DNA of 64,000 bases from Desulfovibrio desulfuricans (lineage in GTDB: Bacteria > Desulfobacterota > Desulfovibrionia > Desulfovibrionales > Desulfovibrionaceae): positions 1 through 64,000 of the forward strand of contig NZ_JANFYZ010000004.1 in assembly GCF_024460775.1 (NCBI RefSeq). The letters run 5' to 3'. Of the stretch, positions 9,606-18,001 are shown piece after piece. Within the stretch, counting starts at the first letter, position 1, and each line of letters begins with the position of its first letter. A program made the translations under genes and the position numbers. Below the pieces are notes generated by a model, which saw only the letters and a list, made by a program, of their open reading frames with translations, was not told the origin of the DNA and searched no databases.

Positions 9606-11084
9606 TTGAACTTTCGCGCAATCAAAGAATGGCTTCCATTCTTTTTCCTGGTATCTCTCACGGCAGCCATAAGTACTTTTTGCCAAATCTGGAGCATCCA
9701 CCCGTCTGCCCCGATCATAGGCATCAACTTTCTGGCAAGCCTTGCTGTCCTCTCTTTTGCAAATAAAAAAACTTGTGTGATTATTTTTTTATTGCAATGC
9801 ATATCGAGCATCATACTAACGTCTGCTTCTTCTGCCCTAAAAGAGCCGCTTACCCTAACGGCAATTCTGAATGGGATGGATTATGCCCTTGATTTTGGGC
9901 TGTCTATTTACATCTATATTCAAGTATATATGGCATTATTTTTTGTAATATGCCTAATTCTTCAATTAATTTGTGTTTACAAGATCAACCTGAATATTAA
10001 AAGAACTAAAATTGGATTTTTTTCTCTAAGTGCACTGCTTTTAGTTTATGCTATCAGCTTTACTTCTCTGCCATTGTCTGCATTCTGGCCAAATGATAAA
10101 ATTCAGCCTGGCGAAATTGTAAACTGGAACCCGCCGGAAAGGCGTTCTTTACACAAACGTGGTTATCTAGCCACATATCTTATAGAACTTTTCACAGGAT
10201 ACAGCTCAAGGGTCAAGCAACTTCAGCCAATTATGGATACACCCAGCGGCATTGAAGAAATACCTGCTTTAAAAGCAACAGGGAAAATTATCTTTATCCA
10301 GGTTGAAAGTCTTGACTACGACCTGCTCAACGCTGCCGTAGGGGATGAATATGTGATGCCTTTTTTGCACGACCTGCAAAAAGCCGCGATAATCATCCCC
10401 ATTGACGGAGCAAAAAAACTTGGATCTGCAAACTCTGACTTTGAAATTTTTACAGGAAATATTGCATCATCAAATTATATACACTATACATTCACCAAAA
10501 CATTCCCAAACTCCCTTTTGTCAGAGATATCAAAGAAAATTTCACCTTCATTTGCTTTTCATGGAATGCCCTATTTTTATATGAATCAGGGGCCAGCATA
10601 TACAGCTCAGGGCGTTGAGCACGTCTTATGCCTTGAAGAAATGCAACGGGAGGGAATTACACCGCGCCACATGTGGGGAGACGGAGTAATTGCCGATCAG
10701 GATATGTTTCCGCTCGCTTTAAGCAAAATTCCTCAAAGCGGAAACTTCTTTCAATTTATAATTACCATGAATATGCACACCTTTGAGAATCCACGCGATG
10801 TGTGCCCACAAATGTATTTTACTACCGGAGATGATCACGCTTTTTATTCGTGCAGCAGATCGACGGATGATGCCATACGAAACTATATCACGCATGTCCC
10901 TGATGGCACGTTAGTGGTAATATGGGGGGATCATCGTTCGTACTCCAGAGATAACTCTGGAAAAATTCCGTTCATTGCCTTCGTCAAAGGTGAAGAGCAC
11001 CCCTTTGATGGCTCTCATCTTCAGGGCCTGACTCGCAGCAAAATGCATTTCTATCTTGAAAAAATCATTCGACCTCTTCTATAG
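9606..11084 (+). CDS. LtaS-like phosphoglycerol transferase (sulfatase superfamily)
   Basis: 492 residues, starting at a TTG with aggagg 5 bases upstream. Four to five membrane helices (about residues 9-165) are followed by a periplasmic alkaline-phosphatase-superfamily domain: VESLDYD, SANSDFEIFTG (the region of the nucleophile Thr/Ser), ITMNMHTF and WGDHRSYS metal-site motifs in the expected order. LtaS/OpgB-type enzymes move glycerol phosphate from phosphatidylglycerol onto a glycan or polymer and release diacylglycerol. The next gene is diacylglycerol kinase, which would recycle that product. The gene is AT-rich relative to the core genome and lies inside the tRNA-Ser island. The acceptor glycan is unknown. 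Confidence 0.75.
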   Translation: MNFRAIKEWLPFFFLVSLTAAISTFCQIWSIHPSAPIIGINFLASLAVLSFANKKTCVIIFLLQCISSIILTSASSALKEPLTLTAILNGMDYALDFGLSIYIYIQVYMALFFVICLILQLICVYKINLNIKRTKIGFFSLSALLLVYAISFTSLPLSAFWPNDKIQPGEIVNWNPPERRSLHKRGYLATYLIELFTGYSSRVKQLQPIMDTPSGIEEIPALKATGKIIFIQVESLDYDLLNAAVGDEYVMPFLHDLQKAAIIIPIDGAKKLGSANSDFEIFTGNIASSNYIHYTFTKTFPNSLLSEISKKISPSFAFHGMPYFYMNQGPAYTAQGVEHVLCLEEMQREGITPRHMWGDGVIADQDMFPLALSKIPQSGNFFQFIITMNMHTFENPRDVCPQMYFTTGDDHAFYSCSRSTDDAIRNYITHVPDGTLVVIWGDHRSYSRDNSGKIPFIAFVKGEEHPFDGSHLQGLTRSKMHFYLEKIIRPLL

Positions 11085-11121
11085 TCAACAACAAGACGTA
11101 TTAAATACAGGTTTTAATCCT

Positions 11122-11484
11122 ATGAAAAACTTTATTGAATTAGTACGCCGACGGCTTGTCTCCGCTACAAAATATTCCATCGACGGGTTTGCTGACGCCT
11201 TTCGCCATGAGGAAGCCTTTCGACTAGAACTTCTTATATTACTTGTTTTAATAATTGTTCTTTTTTTTGTTCCATGGCCATTATGGAAAAAAATATTACT
11301 GCCAACAGGCTTTACACTCGTGCTTTTGGCTGAACTGCTAAATTCAGCAATCGAAAACATTTGCGACATAATTCATCCGCAGGAGTCAAAACTTGTAAAA
11401 GCCGCAAAAGACAAAGGTTCCATGGCGGTATTGATTGCTTTAATTGCCAATCTTTTTCTTCTTCTTGCTTTAATAATTGCTTAG
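11122..11484 (+). CDS. dgkA: Diacylglycerol kinase
   Basis: A 120-residue integral membrane kinase making phosphatidic acid from diacylglycerol. It has the family signatures AFRHEEAFRLE, LLAELLNSAIENICD and AAKDKGSMAV, and three membrane helices. I chose the ATG at 11122 because it matches the usual family N-terminus; an in-frame ATG at 11056 would overlap the previous gene. It is co-oriented with the LtaS-like gene 37 bases upstream and would recycle its diacylglycerol. Transcription probably ends at the hairpin in att copy C. Confidence 0.88.
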   Translation: MKNFIELVRRRLVSATKYSIDGFADAFRHEEAFRLELLILLVLIIVLFFVPWPLWKKILLPTGFTLVLLAELLNSAIENICDIIHPQESKLVKAAKDKGSMAVLIALIANLFLLLALIIA

Positions 11485-11584
11485 TTGCACTCCATTATTG
11501 ATGAACATGATTGCAAACCAAATGGCTGGCCAATTTAATCATCAATGGCCTTTGACAGATGAAAAATAATGAGAGAACGGATCA

Positions 11585-11657
11585 ATCCTCTCTCACCGCC
11601 ACATGCGCTAATAAAACGGCGAGTTATTATTAAAGGTAACTCGCCGTTTTTTGCGCT
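11585..11657 (+). repeat. attachment-site repeat, copy C, with terminator hairpin
   Basis: ctctctcaccgccacatgcgctaataaaacggcgagtta...gtaactcgccgttttttgcg: the tRNA-Ser 3'-end block and intact hairpin again. It probably marks the right end of the island and also terminates dgkA. The flank to 11822 shows no gene. Confidence 0.65.
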
Positions 11658-11822
11658 TGAAAGGATGGAATGCGGCGCGGCTATATACTGTCATATTGCC
11701 CAAGCTGAACAAAAATCAGGCAACTTATTCCCCCGCAACAGCCCTGCCCTCTTGGAAGGACAGCAGCAGAGGCGCTGTGTAGCAAGCATGCCCGCCTCCC
11801 AGAGTTATCGATGCTGCGCACG

Positions 11823-13907
11823 TTACTTAGCTGTAGTCCCAATCCCATTTAGAAAAGCGAAGTATTTGCCGTCTTCCTTAACCATGTGGTTCAGCACGAG
11901 GTCGTGTATTATGCATTGCAGCATTTGCACTGGGGACACAGAAGTTTCCGCATCCTGTTTGAGCAGACCCGCGCATTTTTGCAGCAATTCCTTGTGCCGG
12001 GCCACATGTTCGTCAACCTCCGGGTATCCACTGCTGCGCAGCACTGCTTCTTCGTCATTAAAATGCTTTTCCACAACATGGTACACATCGTTAAACCGGG
12101 AATTAAGGTCAAGAGCATCTCCCTCTGCGAGCACACGTTCAAGCAGACTGTTCACAATGGAAACCAGCTCCATGTGCTGCCCGTCCAGATCCGCGTTGCC
12201 GGAAGCATACTCGCTGTTCCATAGCACTTTCAGTCCCCAGCTGTTCCCGTTGTGCATCTGGGCATACATCCCGTCATCATCTGACCGGAATTTAACGCAG
12301 TTACGTCCCTCATGCTTTGCCAGATAGAGCTGTTCATCCGCGCGCTGCACAATCAGCTCTGGAGTAATGGATTCCTGGCAGATGCACGACACTACCCCAA
12401 CACTGACCGTCACCACGCTGGCTACCTGTGATGCCGCATGGGGAATCCCGCACTGCATGACAGCCTTGCGTATGCGTTCGGCCAGGCTCACTGCGCCAAG
12501 GATACCGGTATCGGGCAACAGGCAGACAAATTCCTCTCCGCCGTACCGCGCGGCCATATCTGTGGGGCGGTTAAGGCATTGCGCCACGGTCTGGGCAACA
12601 GCCTGAAGGCATTCATCGCCCTTCACATGGCCGTACGTGTCATTGTAATTTTTGAAAAAGTCTATGTCCAACATGATGAGCGAAAGCGTTGCCCCAGAGC
12701 GGATGTGGCGGTTGCGCTCATAGGCGAGCATGGCGTCAAAATGCCGCCTGTTGGAAATTTTTGTCAGGCCGTCCTCGTTGGTCATCAGCTCGAGTTTGTG
12801 GTTGGATTCAGCGAGGGCGATCTCTGCAAGCTTTCGTTCCGTAATGTCTTCGTGCGCTACCACAACCATGCGCGGGCCATCTCCGCAAAAAGGATTGACC
12901 CTGCCCAAAAACCAGCGCTTTTGCTCTGGCGAATGGCAGCCATATTCCATGGAGAACGTCTCAAGCTTGCCGTCAAGAACATCCCTTATGCCCTGGGCAA
13001 ATGAATTGGCTTCCAGGGCATTATCAGCGCACACGCCTTCGCAGACACGCAGATAATTTACCCCTTCGGAAACAAAATCCTGCGACATGCCATTTGCAGC
13101 AGCAAAGTTGCGCCAGGCCTGATTGACCAGCACAATCTCACCTTCGGCGTTGATGAGGGCGATATTGGCGGAAAGGCCGTTGAGCGTGGACTCCAGAAAC
13201 TGCTTGGAAGAACGCAACTGGTCGGACAACTTCTGGCTCACCAGCATGATGAGCCCTATGGTCCAAAAGGTGCTGGTGGTCATAAGGAGAAAATACGTTG
13301 CCGCCAAAGGGGAAGGGCTTGTAAACAGGGCTATCCCCGGCCCACCCCACCATGGAAGAACCGCGAAAGCAAAAAGCCATAGCGTATTAAAAATAAATAC
13401 GTATTTTAAAAATTTGGCAGGCAGCGTATGCTTACAGTTGCCGCCAGCGACTGTTACGGCTGAAAACAGCGAAAGTATGGAACAGGAGAAAGAAAGGAGT
13501 GTTCGCCGTAAAAATATACTGCCTTCAATAAACGCCAAATAGCTCAACACAACCAGCGACACGCCCACTATAATCAGCACAGGTCGCAACAGTTTTTTAT
13601 TTTCCACAAATTCCGCAAGCCCAATGTATATGCACAAAAAACAAAGCAAAAACGAAGCCGTATAAATAAATATTGCAATACTGGCTAGTAACTCGACATC
13701 TCTGAACGAGTTCATGAAAAATCCAAAAACCATCAGCACGCTGCCCACTATCCACCACTGAATCCCCTGCCCGCCCTTGTTGATCCGATACTGGAGTATA
13801 AAGGCAACAAGCTGGGTACAGCAGCACAAACCATAGCAAACAACTAATGTTTTTATATCAATAAAATCAGTCATCTTGCTGACGCTCGCAGTTGAGGGAT
13901 CTCCCAT
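11823..13907 (-). CDS. Membrane PAS-GGDEF-hemerythrin diguanylate cyclase
   Basis: 694 residues. Seven or so membrane helices (about 20-225) precede a PAS domain (about 235-360) and a GGDEF domain with intact YGGEEF. An RPTD inhibitory site sits exactly five residues before GGEEF, so product inhibition by c-di-GMP is likely. The C-terminal ~135 residues are a hemerythrin domain with the expected diiron ligands: DGQH, VEKHFNDEE, VARHKEL and LNHMVKED. The domain order suggests a cyclase whose output responds to O2 or NO bound at the diiron site; that sensing role is inferred. It stands alone on the minus strand. No strong ribosome site supports either candidate start. Confidence 0.88.
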   Translation of the reverse strand: MGDPSTASVSKMTDFIDIKTLVVCYGLCCCTQLVAFILQYRINKGGQGIQWWIVGSVLMVFGFFMNSFRDVELLASIAIFIYTASFLLCFLCIYIGLAEFVENKKLLRPVLIIVGVSLVVLSYLAFIEGSIFLRRTLLSFSCSILSLFSAVTVAGGNCKHTLPAKFLKYVFIFNTLWLFAFAVLPWWGGPGIALFTSPSPLAATYFLLMTTSTFWTIGLIMLVSQKLSDQLRSSKQFLESTLNGLSANIALINAEGEIVLVNQAWRNFAAANGMSQDFVSEGVNYLRVCEGVCADNALEANSFAQGIRDVLDGKLETFSMEYGCHSPEQKRWFLGRVNPFCGDGPRMVVVAHEDITERKLAEIALAESNHKLELMTNEDGLTKISNRRHFDAMLAYERNRHIRSGATLSLIMLDIDFFKNYNDTYGHVKGDECLQAVAQTVAQCLNRPTDMAARYGGEEFVCLLPDTGILGAVSLAERIRKAVMQCGIPHAASQVASVVTVSVGVVSCICQESITPELIVQRADEQLYLAKHEGRNCVKFRSDDDGMYAQMHNGNSWGLKVLWNSEYASGNADLDGQHMELVSIVNSLLERVLAEGDALDLNSRFNDVYHVVEKHFNDEEAVLRSSGYPEVDEHVARHKELLQKCAGLLKQDAETSVSPVQMLQCIIHDLVLNHMVKEDGKYFAFLNGIGTTAK

Positions 13908-14200
13908 TTCGACGTGCTTACATCAACACAGGGCTGGCTGATTGTAAACAGCATTGTGTGACACGCGGCTGTAACACCAACGCCAAGGAACTTCACTAAC
14001 CGCGTGCGGCTGGCGGTATTGGGGCAAGGGTTTGCCGTGGGGTAATCCTCACGACTGCCAGCCTCTTGTGCGCCTCAACACACTTCACATAGTGACTTTC
14101 AGGCTTCTTCGTGTTTCTGTGAAGGGAGAATTACCGTTACAATCAGCAGTTGGCCGCCCTCCTGTACCGCTTGTTTTTCAGACAGTATTGGCGGGTTTTG

Positions 14201-15265
14201 ATGATAATCAATGAACAGCTATGGCAAAATATGATAAAAGCTGTCGCGTTCTATCTGCCGCAGTTTCATGTCATTCCAGAAAATGACATCTACGGCAAAA
14301 ATTTTACAGAGTGGTGCAACGTCCGGAGGGCCGTTCCTCTGTATGATGGGCATGCCCAGCCGCATATTCCTCACGGCATTCTGGGCTACTATGATCTTAC
14401 TGACGAAAAAATCCTGACAATACAGCATCACATCGCCTGGGATAACAACATTACGGCATTCTGCTATTATTACTACAATATGGCCGGCCGTACGCTTTTG
14501 GATGCGCCGCTGCACATCATCAACAAAAGCCGCCTGATACGGAACGAATTTTGCCTCTGCTGGGCGCACGAATGCTGGTACGACAATACCCAGCCCCAAA
14601 GGATAAAACCGTTCATCGCGCAGGAATATTCGCCGGAAAACGCCAGAAAGATTATCCGTGATCTCGCGCAGTATTTTGATAATCCGCGCCATATCAGAAT
14701 AGACGGCAAACCCCTGTTGCTGGTCTTTGCACCGGAGCGCAATCCCCTGATGTCCGTGTACAGCCAGATATGGCGCGAAGAAGCGTGGGCCATGGGGCAC
14801 ACAGAACTTTGTCTGGCTGGCGTGGAATGTCACGTGGGGCAGCATCCCGCCAATCTCGGGTTTGACGTGATGGTGGAATTTGCCCCGAACCTGAACCCCA
14901 TGAACATGCTCTCCATCGAAGGGGAAGAACCCCGCCGTTTTGATTATGTTGCCACCGTGCAAGACATGCTGCTGAAAGAAACCCCCGACTACACGCGGCT
15001 GCGTTGCGCCTTCCCCGGTTGGGACAACACACCCCGGCGCGGCAGACACGGATTATCTTTTGAGCGCACTTCAGTGGATGTGTTCAGCGCCGCCCTGCGC
15101 GCCATGGCGCAGCATACCCGCGCGCATCTGCCAGAAAACTTGCAATATGTTTTTATCAACGCCTGGAACGAATGGGGCGAGGGCTGCCATCTGGAGCCGG
15201 ATCAAAAAGACGGTTTTGCGTATCTGCACGCGGTGCGCAACGTCATGAACGAATTCAACACCTAG
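14201..15265 (+). CDS. WbsX-type glycosyltransferase / GH99-like protein
   Basis: About 354 residues of the WbsX family (GH99-like TIM barrel), usually linked to O-antigen or surface glycan synthesis. The diagnostic opening KAVAFYLPQFHVIPENDIYG with FTEW follows directly, then WAHECWYDN and, near the end, NAWNEWGEGCHLEPD. The start is uncertain: ATGs at 14201 and 14231 and a TTG at 14150 are in frame and none has a strong ribosome site. The core domain begins at residue 12 from the chosen start. There are no other glycan genes next to it, which is unusual for this family. Confidence 0.8.
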   Translation: MIINEQLWQNMIKAVAFYLPQFHVIPENDIYGKNFTEWCNVRRAVPLYDGHAQPHIPHGILGYYDLTDEKILTIQHHIAWDNNITAFCYYYYNMAGRTLLDAPLHIINKSRLIRNEFCLCWAHECWYDNTQPQRIKPFIAQEYSPENARKIIRDLAQYFDNPRHIRIDGKPLLLVFAPERNPLMSVYSQIWREEAWAMGHTELCLAGVECHVGQHPANLGFDVMVEFAPNLNPMNMLSIEGEEPRRFDYVATVQDMLLKETPDYTRLRCAFPGWDNTPRRGRHGLSFERTSVDVFSAALRAMAQHTRAHLPENLQYVFINAWNEWGEGCHLEPDQKDGFAYLHAVRNVMNEFNT

Positions 15266-15483
15266 GCTGCATCCCCATTGAGGAGGCGTTCTTACGACAG
15301 CAAGGGGGATATTGGACAGCCAAAAGGGAGGATTGCCACGTCGCTCCGCCCTTTCTATTGCAACACAAGCCTCACTTTCACCCCTTGGTTCATCCCTGTG
15401 CAATGAATACACCAAATGGTGTATAGATCGCCTTGCTTTCTAATAAAGCGCCCACCTGCGAGCCGACACGGAACCATTTTTTT

Positions 15484-15680
15484 ATGCGAATCCGCCTGAA
15501 AATCGCTCTCATCGATGTTGCGACGGGTCAGTGGGATGCTTTTTCACCCAAGCCGATTCAGGATACATCTGCCAGTGCGCGCTCACACGCGCATCTTCAG
15601 ACCAGCAACAAGTGGCTGCCCTTAAAGCCCAGGCATATGCGGAGCTGGCTCGCGACATCGTAAAAAAATACGCTGAATAG
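15484..15680 (+). pseudogene. Frameshifted remnant of a small protein gene
   Basis: One frame from the ATG at 15484 reads RIRLKIALIDVATGQWDAF and continues to about 15600; a different frame then reads SSDQQQVAALKAQAYAELAR to a stop at 15678-15680. The two parts join naturally as one protein if a single indel near 15595-15605 is repaired, so this looks like a recently broken gene, or the 3' end of one. I do not know the family. Sequencing error is an alternative. Confidence 0.45.
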
Positions 15681-15735
15681 CCTGAAAGCAATGCAGAGCC
15701 GAGCGGCCCGGCGCAGTATACTGGCACAATGCCAG

Positions 15736-16986
15736 CTAACTGACCGTCTCTGGTCTGTATTGTTTTCTGATGTTCTGCTGACACTGCAACACAATAGTAT
15801 TTATTTCATCCTTGTGTCCTTCTATGGCGTCAAACATTTGATCAGAAATCTTTGCAGAGATACTTTTTCTGATTATCTCAAAGGCCGTATCAATAGGCAG
15901 GCTCTTGCGATATGGGCGGTCTTCCATCAAGGCTGCAATCACATCTGAAAACGCCAGTATTTTTGAACCCGCATCCAGATTTTCATCTTGCAGGGAATAC
16001 GGATACCCGGACCCATCGGCCTTCTCGTGATGGTTCTTGGCCCAGAGCACAATTTCATAAAACCACTCAGAAATGCTGAGGCTGCTCAGTATCTGCCCCG
16101 TATAGTATGTATGCAGCTTGACCTGATCGAACTCATCATCAGTGAGCGGGCCTCCCTTTTCAATAAGGCCGGGGTCGATTCCGATTTTACCTATATCGTG
16201 CAGATAGCCGCTGATCTTCAGTTTCAGGCAGCGCTCGCGGGAAAAACCAAATATTTTGCCTAGTTCGCAGGCAAGATTGGCTACCGTGTAGGAATGTGAG
16301 GCAGTAAAATGGCTTCTGAAATCAATGATGCGCGAAATGGTCAAGGCAAAATCGAGAACATTTTCAAGTGTAAGATCAAAATTCATCGACGAATCGACCA
16401 GCCTGAAAAGCTGATCAAGCTCGAGATTATTGATTTCAATCCAGAAGATATCCGGGGCTGATGCCTGCACGAAGGCAGCGAAAACATCCGGATGAAACGT
16501 GGTGGAAACGTTGGCCCTGATTTTTTCTGTAACCGAGGCTTTTTGCTTGAGCACAAAAACATCTGGATTGATCAGCACGTCAACCCGGTCCGCGAGGTGA
16601 AGTATGTGACTGTCCAGCAGCACCTCGCCTTCTTCCATATCCAGCGATGCATCATAGTGGATATGATGATGTCTGATGATCCTGGCAACGTCCTTGAACG
16701 GGCCGAATGACGACAGCATTCTGTATCCCATTTCACAGTGCGGCCTGGGATTATGCACATCAGCCTGAATGAGCGCATCGCGCTCCTGAACAGACAAGGC
16801 TCCAACATCATGAACCGCAGCTGCAATGATCAGCCTGAAGAGCTGATCACAGTCAAGATTCATTTTCTTGCCAATATGGTAGGCAATGACGGCTGTACGC
16901 CTATGGTGCGACTTTAAAAGATAATTGCAGCTATCGATGGATTTGATGATAGGGACAGCCAATTCTTTCAGAGAGATAGCTTCCAT
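15736..16986 (-). CDS. HD-GYP-type c-di-GMP phosphodiesterase
   Basis: 416 residues from the ATG at 16986 (aaggg about 8 bases upstream). There are two HD-fold modules. The N-terminal one (about 20-130) has HHRRTAVIAYHIG and AAAVHDVG. The C-terminal one (about 215-390) has the full metal-binding set: SHSYTVA, GYLHDIGKIGID, KLHTYYTG and NHHEKADGSGYP. The last segment is the HD-GYP loop in a degenerate form (DGSGYP). Such proteins hydrolyse c-di-GMP and would oppose the GGDEF proteins at 11823 and 38452. No obvious sensory domain other than the N-terminal HD module. Cytosolic. Confidence 0.85.
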   Translation of the reverse strand: MEAISLKELAVPIIKSIDSCNYLLKSHHRRTAVIAYHIGKKMNLDCDQLFRLIIAAAVHDVGALSVQERDALIQADVHNPRPHCEMGYRMLSSFGPFKDVARIIRHHHIHYDASLDMEEGEVLLDSHILHLADRVDVLINPDVFVLKQKASVTEKIRANVSTTFHPDVFAAFVQASAPDIFWIEINNLELDQLFRLVDSSMNFDLTLENVLDFALTISRIIDFRSHFTASHSYTVANLACELGKIFGFSRERCLKLKISGYLHDIGKIGIDPGLIEKGGPLTDDEFDQVKLHTYYTGQILSSLSISEWFYEIVLWAKNHHEKADGSGYPYSLQDENLDAGSKILAFSDVIAALMEDRPYRKSLPIDTAFEIIRKSISAKISDQMFDAIEGHKDEINTIVLQCQQNIRKQYRPETVS

Positions 16987-17444
16987 GACAGGCACCCTTG
17001 CGCTAGAGTAAAGCAAAGATAGCTTTTTTTACTAAACCATGCAGGCTATAGCAAGAGTTTTGACATTAAATGCAAAAACAATTCAATCATTATAACGTAT
17101 CAACAAATAATATTTATAGAATATCATACTGTCACAAACAGGAAACGCTCTTGGCAATACAAAAAACATATACTTCATAATATCAATGACACGGCATTTA
17201 CAGATACTGACAATCAATAGCCATGTGCCAGACCGCGACAGCATGTCTTTTACATCCCCCGGTTTCTGAAGCCTCAAGTCTGAAAAATCTGAAGTGCCGG
17301 CAGTACGGCATTGATAGTGCCGAACGCATGGCATACATATCGGATACCTCCCCAAGAATTCACGAGCCGCGGCCTTGCGCCGCAGCTAGTGCTGGCATGC
17401 CTTTTTGGCCTTTCCACTCTCCATATACCGCTCCAGGAGACGCC
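16987..17444. other. Intergenic gap, 458 bases
   Basis: AT-rich from about 17020 to 17220, with no credible ORF or long inverted repeat. It probably holds the divergent promoters for the HD-GYP and VOC genes, but I cannot place them. Confidence 0.4.
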
Positions 17445-17909
17445 ATGTTCCGCTATGTGCACACAAATATCATTGCAAAGAATGCAGCCAGACTCATTGC
17501 CTTTTACAAGCAGGCGCTGCATTGCAAGAGCATAGGACAAACGCGTGATCTGCGAGGGCCGTGGCTTGACCGGCTCACCGGCTTGCCCAAGGCCCACATT
17601 ACTGGCGAACATCTGCTGCTGCCCGGCTATGACGACAGCCATCCAACGCTTGAAATTTTTTCTTACGACAGCCTGCGCGACGCTCTGCCGCCGGAGGTCA
17701 ACCGCCCCGGCTTTGCGCACATTGCTTTTGAAGTGGATGACGTGGAAACAACCCTGGCAGAGATCGTTGCCGCTGGCGGCGGGCAGGTTGGCGAGATTGT
17801 CGCAGCAGCTTACCCCAACGACATGGAAGCGGTTTTTGTGTACGCGCGCGACCCAGAGGGCAACATCATTGAGCTGCAAAGCTGGCGCAAGATGCAGACA
17901 AATTCATAA
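17445..17909 (+). CDS. VOC (glyoxalase/bleomycin-resistance) family protein
   Basis: 154 residues. The two beta-alpha-beta3 modules begin FRYVHTNIIAKNAARLIAFY and FAHIAFEVDDVE, and the protein ends in FVYARDPEGNIIELQSW, the usual VOC C-terminal motif with a metal-ligand Glu. The His after the first strand is also typical. The substrate cannot be told; glyoxalase I, lyases and dioxygenases share this fold. aggaga stands 4 bases before the ATG. Confidence 0.85.
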   Translation: MFRYVHTNIIAKNAARLIAFYKQALHCKSIGQTRDLRGPWLDRLTGLPKAHITGEHLLLPGYDDSHPTLEIFSYDSLRDALPPEVNRPGFAHIAFEVDDVETTLAEIVAAGGGQVGEIVAAAYPNDMEAVFVYARDPEGNIIELQSWRKMQTNS

Positions 17910-17936
17910 TCAGCTTTTCCTGCTCGCCCAGACAGA

Positions 17937-17981
17937 CAACAGCCCCTGCTGCCCGGTTATTTCGGGCAGCAGGGGCTGTTG
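17937..17981. terminator. Convergent hairpin between VOC and MCP genes
   Basis: A perfect 19-bp stem (17937-17955 with 17963-17981) with a 7-base loop between two convergent genes. No long T run follows on either strand, so termination efficiency is uncertain. Confidence 0.65.
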
Positions 17982-18001
17982 CAAAAACACGATAGTAGGT
18001 G

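Noticed and set aside
9462..9814. Minus-strand frames upstream of the LtaS-like gene as transposase remnants
   Set aside because: No catalytic motif, no inverted repeats or target duplication; overlaps the certain start of the LtaS-like gene.
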